Source of the DNA: Selaginella moellendorffii
Lineage: Eukaryota; Streptophyta; Lycopodiopsida; Selaginellales; Selaginellaceae
Length of the DNA stretch: 64,000 bases
Reading direction: 5' to 3'
NCBI RefSeq assembly: GCF_000143415.4
Contig: NW_003314275.1
Span: 62,001-126,000 of the forward strand
Below are positions 45,786-58,350 of this stretch, piece by piece. The notes beneath the pieces are model-generated. The model was not told the origin of the DNA and did not search any database. It saw only the letters and a program-made list of their open reading frames with translations. How positions within the stretch are numbered: the stretch's first letter is position 1; each line of letters starts with the position of its first letter. The position numbers and the translations under genes are program-made.

Positions 45786-48604
45786 ATGGCACTGGCGTTT
45801 CTTCTTCTCGCCCTGGCGCTGCTCGGCATATCGATCGTCACGCGAGGTGAGAGCTCTTGGAAGTAGCTGCATTCTCTCATCTCTTGTTCTTAGGCAATGG
45901 CGCGCTAGAATCGGTGCCCGACCTGGAGAGAGCTATGTACAGAGTCATACAAGGCTCACCGTGTGTGCGTTTGTTGAGCATGCAGGGCGAATCCGGCTGT
46001 GCCAGTGAGGTTTTTTGCGAGCTCTTTTGTTCTTGTCACCAATCTGGCTGTGCTTTGAAGATCCGGGAAGAGATAAAATCGTTGCTCCATTACAGCGGCT
46101 CACGAAGCTCGAGTTCAAAACCAAAGGAGCAGTGGCGGTGCTCTTGCCATACTCTCTCTTTCACTCGTTTCTAGACAAGTAAGTAGAGATGCTCGTACTT
46201 GAACATCCATATGATGCGGAAGGAGAAATAAGTTTCTTTCTGTTTGTTCTAGGACGTTACACGATCCTTCTTTTGCAGCGCAAGTAGCAGGTGCTTTAGT
46301 AGAGTTTGCGGACAATGCGAATCGGAGTGTGAACTCAAACCCCGGTACTCTCAAATCGGAGTGTCAAATTCTCTACTCTTCTATGCTTGTTCTTACGCTT
46401 TCTTTCTTTTTCTTTTTTCTTACAAACTAGACTCAAAGTTCCCGCTGGCAGAATTCGCTCCTTACAGTAACAAGACATACCAATGGAATCCATTGGTAAG
46501 TTTGCTATGAAACCACGCGACTGCAAATATCTCACTCTTCTGTTTTAGGGGACAGATGTTCTCCAAAAACGTTACAACTTTCCAGTATATCTTCTTTCCC
46601 CAGAAAGCACCAGAGGTTTACGAGAGGTACGTTTTTAACGGAAATTTTTTGAACGACAACTACATTACGAGGTTCATGGTGCTGATTTAGATTGCAGCCG
46701 AGAACGAAGCAAGGAATGCCAAATACCCCCTCCAAGTGGCTGAATTCGATGTGGTCATGCAGGTATGCCATAATCACTCACGGATGTTGCTTACAGTACA
46801 TGAGACATTCAGACCACCAAATCGGGAACGCACACGTCGGAGTCATGTCTAAAAGAAGGTTCTTGTTTGCCTCTTGGAGGGTACAGGTATCGTGTGCTTC
46901 AATTGTTTGCCGTCAAGCATCTGTTTGGTGATTTATCTGCAGCATCTTGTCGTCATTCTCTTCAATAACCTCGAAGCCAACTCTACTCGTATTGGCGGCC
47001 ATGGACTCCATTTCTTTCTTTCGGGACTTCACACCAGGAGCCGATTCTCCTCTTTCTGTGCGTTTCCTTTTCTCTGGTTTCTCATTTCCTGACACTGTTG
47101 TTTGCAGGGCTTGATCTCTCTTCTTGCGGCTGTCGATGCTCTGTCAAAGGCCGACGGGATTCACAATGCCACCAAACAGGTGATAAGTTTTTTACGAGAT
47201 TCGTTTTTGTTTTCTATCTTCTGCTCCGTAATAGGTGGTTTTTCTAGTATGTAATGGTGAGGCCTGGGGCTATCTTGGCAGTCGGAGATTTCTCTTTGAG
47301 CTTGAATATGGAGGGGGCTCAGCTTTCGGTTTCAACATGTCACATATTGATCAGGTCCATTTTTTTTTTCTGGTTCGTGGCAAAAGATTAGTTTATTTAT
47401 TTAAACAGATTTTAGAGATCGGATCTGTGGGGCAAGCGGTGGAGAAAACATTTTACGGCCACGTTCAAGATAAGCACGTAGGTCCGCACTCAACTTCTCC
47501 TGCTTCTTTGATCTTATCCAGTAAAATTTACAGGCCTCTGCTTCGACCAAGGAGATTGTAGCTAGTCTTAAACGCTCGGCTGAAAGTGTTAACGCTCAAA
47601 TCACAACTGCAAGCAGTGAAAACCCCGGGATACCTCCCTCGTCTATGATGTCATTTGTACAGAAGGTGGGCCAATTGCTTGTTTGTGCCAGCGTCTAAAC
47701 AATGTTCTCCAGAGTGACTCCCTCACTGGAGTGCTTCTCGAGGAGTTCGATACTAGCTTCAAGAACAAGTTTTATCATAGTCTTTTTGATAATGCTGGTG
47801 AGTATAATGGAGCTGTACATTTAATTGTGATCGTCAACAACCTGTGTTGTCCCTCTGCAGACAATTTGAATCCCGAGTCTATTGTAGCTGCATCCTCCAT
47901 CGTGGCTCGAGCTATATATCAGCTCGCGATGGGTGATAGCTCCGCTAAACTTGACTCCGTTGCTGTCAACAGTTCGCTGGTCAAGGATCTCATCAGCTGC
48001 CTTTTGACGCCAGATCCAGGAATGAATTGTCCGCTGGTGACGGGCTTTATCACGCCAGCTCAACCGGTTTCAAACCACTACGTGGGTGTTGTCACCGGAG
48101 CTCCATCTCCTACGCCTTCCGATGATCTTCTTGACGACACCACCAGATTCATCTGGAACTTTTTAGCTGATCGCACAAGGAGGCTCGACGCCGGTGAGTG
48201 TTCGAAGGACTGTAAGGGGCAGGACCAAGTCTGCGTTGGTGCGACTGGACAAGGCAGAGGTTCCTGCGTGGTCTCTACAACCAGGTCAAGTTTCTCCCGC
48301 TAAATCTATTTTGCCAAACTCGGAACTTCAAACTTGCAGGTACGTACCGGCATACTCGACTCGTTTGCGCTACAAATCTGGCAACTGGGAGCTCCTTCCC
48401 GTGGGAAGCGGCGACTTTATGGACAGCATCGATCCTGTGTGGACGGAGAGCTTTTGGAAGAGCTTGACACTGCGAGTGTACCAGCAAGAGAGGCCCTCCC
48501 TCAATGGAATGCTCCTGCTGGCTGGCTGCAGCGTTACTGTAGCGTCGGCAGTCTCCATTTTGGCAACTCGGGCGCTCTTCCGGAAGCGACTCAAGAGCGC
48601 ATGA
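45786..48604 (+). CDS. NCSTN: Nicastrin, gamma-secretase subunit
   Basis: Sixteen exons: 45786-45846, 45894-46004, 46073-46178, 46253-46344, 46431-46495, 46549-46615, 46698-46762, 46813-46886, 46943-47057, 47108-47179, 47235-47354, 47409-47477, 47534-47665, 47713-47797, 47861-48284, 48340-48604 (640 aa; all phases close). Signal peptide MALAFLLLALALLGISIV, a large lumenal ectodomain with an aminopeptidase-like fold (CVRLLSMQGESGCA, SCLKEGSCLPLGGY, VLAAMDSISFFRDFTPGADS, VVFLVCNGEAWGYLGSRRF) and one C-terminal helix (GMLLLAGCSVTVASAVSILA) with a short basic tail. Nicastrin gates substrate entry into gamma-secretase with presenilin, APH1 and PEN2. Exon 8 and exon 9 boundaries were chosen among several AG sites by keeping the Cys-rich family block in frame. 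Confidence 0.9.
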
Positions 48605-48727
48605 GCTGTACGTGAGCCGAGAAGGTCAAAGCTCTCCGTCCGTGGTTTAGTCCAGTGAGCTAAGCAAATTTCCTTCGTTTCCGCTGACTGACGAAGCGTG
48701 AGAGAGGTCTTTCTCGTCCCAGGTATT

Positions 48728-49196
48728 ATGAGCAGTAGCAGCAGCAGCATCAGCGGCAGCAGCAGGAGCAGCAGCAGCAGCAGCGATGAGACGGTGGTGC
48801 CGCTGCTGAGCGGCGGCGCTGGAGCTCGTCTTTACAGCTGCGCGAATTGCCGCTCCAACGTTGCGGATCACAGCGACGTCATCTCCACTGCCTTCCAGGT
48901 TCGCTTCTACAGCTCTTCGCTTGGAGAATTGGGATTTCTCTCCATCTCACGCTCCACTGTTCCGGCAGGGACGAAATGGCCGAGCATACCTACTGGGGGG
49001 CGTGGATAATGTGGTGGTCGGCCCAAGAGAGGACAGGCACCTCATGACTGGATTGCATGCGGTGGCGGATATCTCCTGCGCACACTGCCACGAACTGCTG
49101 GGATGGAAATACGAGCGGGCCTACGAGCACTCGCAAAAATACAAGGAAGGCAAGTTCGTGCTGGAAAGATCAAAGATCATGAAGGACTGCTGGTAG
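48728..49196 (+). CDS. Yippee-like zinc-binding protein
   Basis: Two exons: 48728-48898 and 48969-49196 (132 aa). The Yippee/Mis18/Cereblon fold is held by zinc through two Cys pairs: CANC (residues about 39-42) and CAHC in the second exon. Family blocks [54 protein letters not shown] and the end are all present. The first 20 residues are almost pure serine, coded by an AGC repeat, which lengthens the protein at its N-terminus. Yippee proteins are nuclear/cytoplasmic and of uncertain function. It begins 123 bp after nicastrin and ends 66 bp from the convergent CK2 gene. Confidence 0.93.
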
Positions 49197-49262
49197 AATA
49201 TTTTAAATCATACACTGTCAATTACGAGAGATACCACCGCAATAAATCGAAACCGATCTTCC

Positions 49263-51045
<1,783 letters not shown>

Positions 51046-51119
51046 CCGACCACTAAAACCCTGATTGGAAGAGAGGATGAACTGGGGCGGAGACCTTCCG
51101 TACGGCCGTACCGCTCTAG

Positions 51120-52943
51120 ATGCCCGTCTTGCCCGAGCGGCTCGAGGCGATTGCTCGATCGCTCCGGAGCTGCGGGGGCGCGCGCGATGTGGCCGAGGGC
51201 AAGCGGATCCACGCCGCCATCGTCGACGATGGCCTCGCGCGCAATCGCTACCTCGCCAATCACCTCGTCGGGATGTACGCCAAGTGCGGGAGCCTGGATC
51301 TCGCGCAGCGCGTCTTCGACTCGATCGAGCAGCCGGACGTCTTCTCCTGGAACGTCCTCATCACCGCCGTCGCGCGGCTGCACAGCGACGGCATCCGCGC
51401 CGCCGCCCACCTCTTCTTCGGCGACAGGATGACGAACAGGAACGTTGTGTCGTGGAATTCCATGCTCACCGCAAATGCCCAAACTGGGCAAATCTACCCC
51501 ACGCTGGAGTTCTTCCACCGGATGCCGCAGTGGGACGTGGTCTCCTGGAACACCATCGTCGTCACTTTCTCCGAGGCTGATCTAGTCGACGAATCCAAGC
51601 GGATGTTCGATCGAATGCCCGCGCGCGACGAGGTGAGCTGGAACGGGATGCTCCAGTGCTATGCCCGGATAGGGCATCTGGAGATGGCAGCGCGGGTATT
51701 TGCCGTGATGCCGCACGTAAGCGTCATCGCGTCCACCGCCATGGCGCACGCCTATGCATCGCAGGGCGATTTGGATCGCGCCCAAGCCGTGTTCCACGAC
51801 ATGCCCGACAAGAGCGTGGTGTCATGGACGATGATGATCCACGCGCTGGCCGTCCGGGGCGAGCTCTACCGCGCTCTCGCCCTCTTCCACGACATGCCGC
51901 ACAGGAACATCGTCTCCTGGGCGACCATGGTCCAGGCGATGGTGGACAGCGGCTACACCACCCAGGCTCTGGCGTGCTTCGCGCGGATGCCGCAGCTCAA
52001 TGTGGTGGCGTGCACCGCGGTGATCGCCGCTCACGCCCAGCACGGCGACATCCACAGCGCCAAGCAGCTCTTCGATTCCCTGCCCGAGAGGGATGGCGTG
52101 GCGGTAGTCACCATGCTCGCCTCCTTCTCCCTCCATGGCTATGTCGACCAGGCAAAGGAGATGTTCGATGGCATGGCGAAGAGAAACATCATTGCCTGGA
52201 CTGCCATGCTCGCCGCCAGCTCCCGCCGCGGCGATCCGCGCCAGGCCGAGCTCGTCTTTCATGTCATGCCGCAGTGGAACATGATCTCCTGGAACGCGCT
52301 CGTCGCCGCCTTCGCGCACAACGGCCATCTCGACGCCGCCAAGGCCATGTTTGACAAGCTCCCCGATCGAAACCTCATGTCGTGGAACGCCATGATCGCC
52401 GCCTACTCGCAGTATGGACGCTGCCGCGACGCGCTGCTCTTCTTCCGCTGCATGAACTGCGACGGCGGCGGCCAGCCCAACGCCATCACCTTCAGCAGCG
52501 TCTTGACGGCGTGCAGCCATGCCGGGCTCCTCCGCGAGAGCTGGCGGCACTTCACGTCCATGGTGGGCGACTTTGGGATCCAGCCGGTGAGGGAGCACTA
52601 CTGCTGCATCGTGGACGTGCTCGGGCGATCCGGGGAGCTCAGCGATGCCGAGGACTTGATCCATAACATGCCGTTTCTCCCCACCGACATCACCTGGAGG
52701 ACGTTCCTCAGCGCGTGCCGGACTCACCGCCAGGCCAGCGACGTCAAGGTGGCGGCCGAGAACATCGTGGAGATCGATCCCAGCAACGACGCCGCCTATC
52801 TCACGCTCGCAAACAGCTATGCCGCTGGTGCTACCGCTACCACTTCCACGGAAGAACCCGAAGAACAAGACGAGGAAACCAACTTAGATACTCGATTGAA
52901 ACCAAAGAAGAATACAGACAACACGATTCATCTCCATGGCTAG
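51120..52943 (+). CDS. Pentatricopeptide repeat protein (PLS class), intronless
   Basis: A single exon of 607 codons plus stop. From residue 10 on it is an unbroken array of about 15 repeats with signatures such as [57 protein letters not shown] and [20 protein letters not shown], ending in an E-like motif ([33 protein letters not shown]). There is no DYW domain; the last 40 residues are Thr/Glu/Lys-rich. PLS proteins bind organellar RNA, often for C-to-U editing, which is very extensive in lycophytes. A targeting peptide is weak ([17 protein letters not shown]), so plastid or mitochondrion cannot be decided. It is divergent from the CK2 gene. Confidence 0.95.
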   Translation: MPVLPERLEAIARSLRSCGGARDVAEGKRIHAAIVDDGLARNRYLANHLVGMYAKCGSLDLAQRVFDSIEQPDVFSWNVLITAVARLHSDGIRAAAHLFFGDRMTNRNVVSWNSMLTANAQTGQIYPTLEFFHRMPQWDVVSWNTIVVTFSEADLVDESKRMFDRMPARDEVSWNGMLQCYARIGHLEMAARVFAVMPHVSVIASTAMAHAYASQGDLDRAQAVFHDMPDKSVVSWTMMIHALAVRGELYRALALFHDMPHRNIVSWATMVQAMVDSGYTTQALACFARMPQLNVVACTAVIAAHAQHGDIHSAKQLFDSLPERDGVAVVTMLASFSLHGYVDQAKEMFDGMAKRNIIAWTAMLAASSRRGDPRQAELVFHVMPQWNMISWNALVAAFAHNGHLDAAKAMFDKLPDRNLMSWNAMIAAYSQYGRCRDALLFFRCMNCDGGGQPNAITFSSVLTACSHAGLLRESWRHFTSMVGDFGIQPVREHYCCIVDVLGRSGELSDAEDLIHNMPFLPTDITWRTFLSACRTHRQASDVKVAAENIVEIDPSNDAAYLTLANSYAAGATATTSTEEPEEQDEETNLDTRLKPKKNTDNTIHLHG

Positions 52944-53006
52944 CATGGAAGCTAGCCACAAATCTCTCCGAGAAGCTTGCGAGCAAGCTTATTCATCGCG
53001 CTGGTT

Positions 53007-53450
53007 TCACGCGTTGGTCTTGTTGTGGAGGTAGCCACTGACGTTGGATCCAACCTCGCGGGCCTTCTCGGTGACTTGCGACGCCGTGTCCACAATGCGG
53101 TTCTTGGCAGCGTCCACCTGGTTAGCACCCACGGGGCGGCGTCCCTTGACATACTTGTACAGCCACGCCACCATCGCCACCACCGCGAGGAAGGAGACGA
53201 GACACCCAAGCACGACTGCGGCGGCGATGGCCAGCGGCACCAGCACCGGGCTAAACAAGATGAGCAGCGGCGATGCCACCAAGAGCGCCACCATGGTTCC
53301 TCCCACCGCCGTCGTCCCCGCCACCATCACCGTCACGATCCCAGCAAGAACTCCGCCGATTCGAAGCACGCGGCTCGACTCGGGAGACTTCTGCTTCAAG
53401 CGCTGAGCCACATTGGTGTTGGACGCTCCATCGATCATCCTGCTCGCCAT
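53007..53450 (-). CDS. Oleosin
   Basis: A single exon, 147 aa. A short hydrophilic N-terminus is followed by a central hydrophobic hairpin of about 70 residues whose turn is the proline knot PLLILFSPVLVP (P-x5-SP-x3-P), diagnostic of oleosins, and a C-terminal amphipathic part ending GYLHNKTNA. Oleosins coat lipid droplets and keep them small; in seedless plants they occur in spores and vegetative droplets. The longer open frame upstream lacks an ATG before 53450, so this start is taken. A TATA box lies upstream. Confidence 0.95.
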   Translation of the reverse strand: MASRMIDGASNTNVAQRLKQKSPESSRVLRIGGVLAGIVTVMVAGTTAVGGTMVALLVASPLLILFSPVLVPLAIAAAVVLGCLVSFLAVVAMVAWLYKYVKGRRPVGANQVDAAKNRIVDTASQVTEKAREVGSNVSGYLHNKTNA

Positions 53451-53587
53451 GGCCGACTCGAAAAGCCAATCACCCACGATCGATCGAACCGACGGAAGAA
53501 ACTCCTCCCTCCCAAACTTCAAACTCTCGGACGAAGGAGAGAGACGAAGACTAACACCACGATCGCTGATTGATTGCCGACTCTCTT

Positions 53588-53593
53588 TTTATA
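53588..53593 (-). promoter_or_regulatory. TATA box of the oleosin gene
   Basis: TATAAA on the minus strand within CTTTATAAAAAG, about 140 bp before the oleosin ATG. Confidence 0.65.
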
Positions 53594-53709
53594 AAGCCAG
53601 GTCGAGCGCCACGTGGTAGAAGACTGCCAGGCTGGAGATTCCCCTGCGTGGCAGATCCCCTGATACTTCCAGATTCTCCCAAATTCAAAGAGATTCTTTA
53701 CTCTCTTCT

Positions 53710-55938
53710 TTACTTGGCGCCACCGTCCGAGTAAATGTTGGAGAGGAGCATGGCGTGCGAGTGTGATTCCTCCACCACTCTCGGAGCTGCGCGCTTGGCC
53801 ACAGCCAAATCGGCATGAATTCGGCAAGCGCCCAACAAAATCCGCCAAGGCGCTTGATCATCCATCGCAGCGGCCAAGCTCTCCGCGTCTTTCAATCGCC
53901 CAGCTCGTCCCAGCAGATCGACCACGCAATCGTAGTGCTCGCAGCTCGCCTGGATCCCATACTCGCCACCCGCCAGGCGAAAGCAGCAGCGCCCAGCGTC
54001 GATCAAGCCGCCGTGGTTGCATCCATGGAGGATCGTTGTCACGGTTGCCTGGTCCGCGCAAAAGCCTTCCATGCTCATCCGGCGGAGCCACCACACCGCT
54101 TGCTCGCCTCGTCCGTGGCGAGCAAGCCCCGCGACGAGCGTCGTCCACGTCTGGACGTTCCGCTCCAGCATTCCATCGAAGACGAGCTTGGCAGCGTCGA
54201 TGTTTCCACACTTGGCAAACATATCAATCAGGGACGTGCCAAGGACAGCATCTCGCTCGAATCCCAGGCACGCCAGCATTTGCGAGTGGACTCGCCGGCC
54301 CTCCTCGGCAGCTCCCAGCTCCGCGCACACTCCAAGAATCGTGGAAAACGTAAACTTGTCCGGCAACACCTCACTCTCCAAGATCATCTCCTCGTAGAGC
54401 TGCAAAGCTCGCCAGTTCTTTCCCTGTTGCGCGTAGCCGGTCATGAGCGAGCTCCACGCCACCACGCTTTTCTCACGGATCTTCTCGAAAGCTGTCCACG
54501 CCTCGTCCAGTCTCCCGGACCTCGAGTACATGGCGATCAATGCTGCACCCACAGCGTTCTCCCGATCCAGCCCGGCGTCGCGAGCGAAAGAATGGAGTGA
54601 CTTGCCTCGATCGACGTGGTTTGTGCACACTCCAAGCGCGGCAGCAAAAGTCACGCCATCCGCCTTGGTGCCTTCGAGCGCCATCTCTCCAAAAAGCTCG
54701 AGCACGTCGGCAGCAGCACTTGAATCAGCCTGCGCAATCGAGGCGATGACAAAGTTCCAAGCCGCTCCGCTCGCCACACAGGTCTCCTTGAGCGCCACCT
54801 TTGCCTCCTCGGGGCTCCCACACCGGATAAACATGTTGACGATCCCGCGTCCAAGCTCCGCCGAGTTTGCTGCCAGCTTTCTCGACTTGATCCGCGAGTA
54901 GAGAGCTCTCCCCTGCTCTAGCGCACCAACTATCGAGCAAGCCTCCGCCACGGCCGTGAAGGTGCATACGTTTGGTTGCAATGACGACAATGATCTCCTC
55001 GCGGACTCCTCCATGAGCTCGTAGATGGCGATGGCCTCCCTGCTTTCGTCGTTGTGGACGTAAGATGCGATCAAGCATGTCCAGCTGATCACGTCCCTCT
55101 CGACCATCTCGTCAAAAACCATCTTTGCATCTCGCAAGCTCCCGCATTTCCCATAGCAATCCATGAGAGCGTTTTGCACGGCGAGCATTGCCTGGAAGCC
55201 ACTCGCCTGGATCCTTGCGTGGAACTCTCTACACTCGCGGACACTAGAGCAGGCCGAGAGAATGGTGGTGAGGGTGAATTGGTCGGGTTTGGTGCCTTCG
55301 TTGTCCATTCTCCACAAGAGCTGCAGAGCTTGATCTTTCTCTCCACCCCGAATCGCTCCTGAGATGACAGCATTCCACGAAACGATGCTCCTGGAAGCCA
55401 TACCATCAAAGACCGCCTTGGCATCAATCCAGCAGCCGTCGCAGCGAGAGAACATTGCGACCATGGCAGTCGCTACAAACTCATCGCTCCCAAATCCAGC
55501 GCCAACGATCCGGGAATGAATGGCGCGCGCCTGCAACGGATCCTCGAGGCCGGAGCAGGCCGCGACAACGCTGCTGAGAGTGAAGGAATTGGGCTGCATG
55601 CCTTCCAAATCCATGGCCTGGAAGAGTTGCAATGCCTCTCGAAAATGCCCGTTCTGGGCATATGCCGAGATGATGATGCTCCAGCTGAAAACATTCTTGC
55701 GCCATCCCAAAGCATCAAAAACCTGCCGCGCTTCCACCACGCTCCGGCATTTCCCATACATCTCCACCACCAAATTCTCCAGCAGTATCACGCCGCCGGC
55801 ATCGACATCGGCCCCGCCAAGCTCTTGCAGGATTTGCGCATGAACCATCCTGCCCTCCGCCAGCGCCCTGCGGTCCGAGCATTCTCGCAGCCGAGACGTG
55901 TAGTGACTGACGCAGCTCGATCGTGCTGCTGCTGCCAT
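53710..55938 (-). CDS. Pentatricopeptide repeat protein (PLS class), intronless
   Basis: A single exon, 742 aa from the ATG at 55938 (an upstream TTG at 55947 is in frame but not a likely start). About 17 repeats with signatures like LAEGRMVHAQILQELGG, MYGKCRSVVEARQVFDALGW, VFSWSIIISAYAQNGHFREA and VSWNAVISGAIRGGEKDQAL, ending in an E-type segment (CEHYDCVVDLLGRAGRLKDA, WRILLGACRIH). It stops after AMLLSNIYSDGGAK, in the middle of the usual E motif, so E+ and DYW domains are absent. The N-terminus MAAAARSSCVSHYTSRLREC is compatible with an organellar signal. Predicted organellar RNA-binding protein, possibly needing a DYW partner in trans for editing. Confidence 0.95.
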   Translation of the reverse strand: MAAAARSSCVSHYTSRLRECSDRRALAEGRMVHAQILQELGGADVDAGGVILLENLVVEMYGKCRSVVEARQVFDALGWRKNVFSWSIIISAYAQNGHFREALQLFQAMDLEGMQPNSFTLSSVVAACSGLEDPLQARAIHSRIVGAGFGSDEFVATAMVAMFSRCDGCWIDAKAVFDGMASRSIVSWNAVISGAIRGGEKDQALQLLWRMDNEGTKPDQFTLTTILSACSSVRECREFHARIQASGFQAMLAVQNALMDCYGKCGSLRDAKMVFDEMVERDVISWTCLIASYVHNDESREAIAIYELMEESARRSLSSLQPNVCTFTAVAEACSIVGALEQGRALYSRIKSRKLAANSAELGRGIVNMFIRCGSPEEAKVALKETCVASGAAWNFVIASIAQADSSAAADVLELFGEMALEGTKADGVTFAAALGVCTNHVDRGKSLHSFARDAGLDRENAVGAALIAMYSRSGRLDEAWTAFEKIREKSVVAWSSLMTGYAQQGKNWRALQLYEEMILESEVLPDKFTFSTILGVCAELGAAEEGRRVHSQMLACLGFERDAVLGTSLIDMFAKCGNIDAAKLVFDGMLERNVQTWTTLVAGLARHGRGEQAVWWLRRMSMEGFCADQATVTTILHGCNHGGLIDAGRCCFRLAGGEYGIQASCEHYDCVVDLLGRAGRLKDAESLAAAMDDQAPWRILLGACRIHADLAVAKRAAPRVVEESHSHAMLLSNIYSDGGAK

Positions 55939-56554
55939 CGCCTCCAATCATCTCTCCAAATCTGGATAACAATAAACTTGGTCTCAAAAGGAAGGCCTTA
56001 TATCGTTCCGGAAGACTGGTCGTCGCCAAGAACCGTAAAACACGCCTGTCAACGGTCAAAGACATCAAAGTGTATGGCAATCTCTTTGGTGGTTCTTCTG
56101 ATAACATTTTGTATGAATTTGTCTGAATTTTATGTTTGACTACTAAAACGTAATTTAAAAAATTATTACTTGAACAAAATACAAAATGTCTATGAACAAG
56201 GTATCCATGTCTTAGCTTGAAGTTCAAGAGCTTGCTGAGGGTGGTGGTCGCCAGCAAGAATTCTCCAAGCCAGACATTCTGTTCAGGAACTCCTATAATA
56301 TACGCTAAAGGGAGTAGAGCATTCTTTTCCAGTAGCGCTGAATCATCGATCCAGCTCTCTCGACAAGGCACACATATGTTGATCAAGCTTTAAACGCCAC
56401 CCCAGAACGCTCGGCAACTTATCACTCCACCCCCCAAAGCTTCTTTCCCTCGTCGACAACCGCCGGCAGTTCTAAACTCTGGCAAGGTCTGCTGGCGAAA
56501 CAATTCCGTAGGGTTCTTGCGCTGGAGAGGTAGGGCTCCTAGAGGCGAAGAAGA
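55939..56554. other. Intergenic region between PPR and BTB genes
   Basis: About 600 bp between divergent genes, AT-rich in the middle (56130-56200). No coding sequence or repeat recognised; it presumably carries both promoters. Confidence 0.5.
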
Positions 56555-58015
56555 ATGAGGGATTCTCAACGAATGGCACTGAAACGCAGTGACCGCGTCC
56601 GAATCAATGTTGGCGGCACCCCATTCATCACCAGCAGCACTACAATTGCCAATGCCGGCGCCGATTCGATGCTGTGCAGCCTCCTGAACGAGAATTGGGA
56701 GCCCGCCACAAGAGATCCACAGCGACACGAGCAGGACGAGATCTTCATCGACCGGGATCCGGCACTCTTCGCCGTGCTGCTCGATCTCCTGCGAACAGGG
56801 GAGCTCCGTACACCGCACGGCATACCGCACGGTACGCTCGTCCGCGAGGCGGTCTTCTACGGCATTGACCGCCACGTCAAGGCCGCGTCGTGGGGCAGCC
56901 CGCTCGACGGCAACCGCGTCCGGTGCCGCGCGTCGGTACGGGGCCGTGCAACCACGGACGCCGTGGCGATCCGCGCGTCACCTGGCGGTGGCTGCGGCGT
57001 GGCGCACGGACCCATGATCCATGTCTACGACTGGTCTCTCGAGGAGCTCCCTCCAGTGACGCTAGATTTCATGAGCGTCAACGATTTCGGCTTCCTCCCC
57101 AGGAATCCCTTGCGGATGGTGGTGTGCGCGGCGGACAGGGGCGACATCGGGGGCCTGGGCTGCGTGAATGCCGCCACTGGCAAGCTGATCCAGCGGATGA
57201 AGCTGGAGCTGGACGATTCTAGCCGGAGTTTCATGGCGCTGGCGTGCGCCAGCAGCGATTGCGAGGTGTTTGCCAGCAGCAGGATGCGTGGCGTGGGGAT
57301 CTGGGACCAGGAATCCGGCAGGAATGTAGGGTTCGTGACGTCGGGAGAGGGCGGCGGTGGATCCAAGCTCCAGTGGCTGCCATCCAGCAATCTCCTGCTG
57401 GTGGCGTCCATGTTTCCTCACAGCGATCACTGCTTCCTCACGCTGCTGGATCGCCGGCAGAGGACCAAGGCGTGGGAGTGGAGCGATTGCGAGATGCGAA
57501 GCCAGCCCCTCATCATGGACGCGGTGGCGATCCAGAACAGGAACATGATTTGCGTGGTGGATCAATCGGACGAGCTGGGCTTCATCGATACGAGGATGGG
57601 CGGTGGTGGCGGGGGTGGTAGCGGCGCCGCTTTCGCCCCGGCGTGCTGGAGCCACATGTTCCAGCGGATCAAGCGGTCCGAGATGGAAGAGCATCTGTAT
57701 TCCAAGCTCCGGATCAACGCCAGCGATCCCAGCTCAGAGAATTTGCAGCTCTTTTCGACACGGGAGGAGGCGGTGCTGGTGCATTCGTGCTCGGCGGTAG
57801 CGCTGTCGTCCGCCGCCTCCGCGAGCTGCTCGCTGCTGCCCGCCACCGCCAGGCTCAGTGTCAGTGGCGGAGGAGGAGGCGGCGGCAGTGGCGGCATCGC
57901 GGACATTGATGTTGGTGGCGACAGATTGTTTGTGCTCCACAGCGACGAGAATTTGTTCGATGTGTGGGAGAGCCCTCCGTTGCTCTCCTCCTCCTCGTCC
58001 AAAATTCTTCTCTAG
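56555..58015 (+). CDS. BTB/POZ (T1-type) protein with beta-propeller-like C-terminus
   Basis: A single exon, 486 aa. Residues about 12-110 form a potassium-channel-tetramerisation type BTB domain (RVRINVGGTPFITSSTTI, DEIFIDRDPALFAVLLDLLR, LVREAVFYGIDRHV). The rest resembles plant BTB proteins of the At2g24240/At5g41330 group, where WD40/YVTN-like repeats follow: VIHVYDWSLEEL-like, GVGIWDQESGRNVGFV, LIMDAVAIQNRNMICVVDQS. Such proteins are Cullin-3 substrate adaptors or related scaffolds. Two poly-Gly runs (around residues 348-356 and 440-450) and a Ser-rich end are low-complexity insertions. The ATG at 56555 is first; a second in-frame ATG at codon 7 is also possible. Confidence 0.88.
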   Translation: MRDSQRMALKRSDRVRINVGGTPFITSSTTIANAGADSMLCSLLNENWEPATRDPQRHEQDEIFIDRDPALFAVLLDLLRTGELRTPHGIPHGTLVREAVFYGIDRHVKAASWGSPLDGNRVRCRASVRGRATTDAVAIRASPGGGCGVAHGPMIHVYDWSLEELPPVTLDFMSVNDFGFLPRNPLRMVVCAADRGDIGGLGCVNAATGKLIQRMKLELDDSSRSFMALACASSDCEVFASSRMRGVGIWDQESGRNVGFVTSGEGGGGSKLQWLPSSNLLLVASMFPHSDHCFLTLLDRRQRTKAWEWSDCEMRSQPLIMDAVAIQNRNMICVVDQSDELGFIDTRMGGGGGGGSGAAFAPACWSHMFQRIKRSEMEEHLYSKLRINASDPSSENLQLFSTREEAVLVHSCSAVALSSAASASCSLLPATARLSVSGGGGGGGSGGIADIDVGGDRLFVLHSDENLFDVWESPPLLSSSSSKILL

Positions 58016-58062
58016 CATTGCTCTATTCACAGAAGATAACTCCACCCATTCGCGTTGGAGTG

Positions 58063-58350
58063 TTAGAATGACTTCTCGTCGTCAGGATCAATACCCTCGA
58101 TGAGAAGCTCCCCGAAAAGCTCCGAATGCCCGCTTTGGGCATGGGCAGCAAGCATCGCATTCCAGGAAGCTAGCCAACTTTCTGGAGTCATTCCTCGAGC
58201 ATCGGTAAGATGCCCTTTTCGAGCCACGGCGTGATAGAGTCGAAATAGCCTCTGGCAAATGCCCTTGCGTGGCATATATTCGATGAGATTATCCTCAAGA
58301 GTTCTTCTGGCATCAACTGGATTCTCTGATGCGAATGTGGATGCGGAAAG
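58063..58350 (-). pseudogene. PPR gene fragment
   Basis: The minus strand reads PVDARRTLEDNLIEY, then ARKGHLTDARGMTPESW, ASWNAMLAAHAQSGHSELFG and EGIDPDDEKSF, one to two PPR units. The last repeat is shortened (the usual ALELFREM part is missing), there is no ATG with a full array, and a stop follows at once. It is a dead relic whose 5' side is lost near 58350. Confidence 0.72.

Noticed and set aside
48728-48790. AGC repeat as a free microsatellite
   Set aside because: It lies in frame in the first exon of the Yippee gene and codes its serine run.
51822-52868. 348-codon minus-strand open frame
   Set aside because: Antisense shadow of the intronless GC-rich PPR gene; Leu/Gly/Val-rich composition without any domain.
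53815-54600. 261-codon plus-strand open frame
   Set aside because: Antisense of the second PPR gene; no recognisable motif.
57062-58002. Minus-strand frames of 146-210 codons
   Set aside because: Antisense of the BTB gene, produced by its GC-rich codon use and Gly/Ser repeats.
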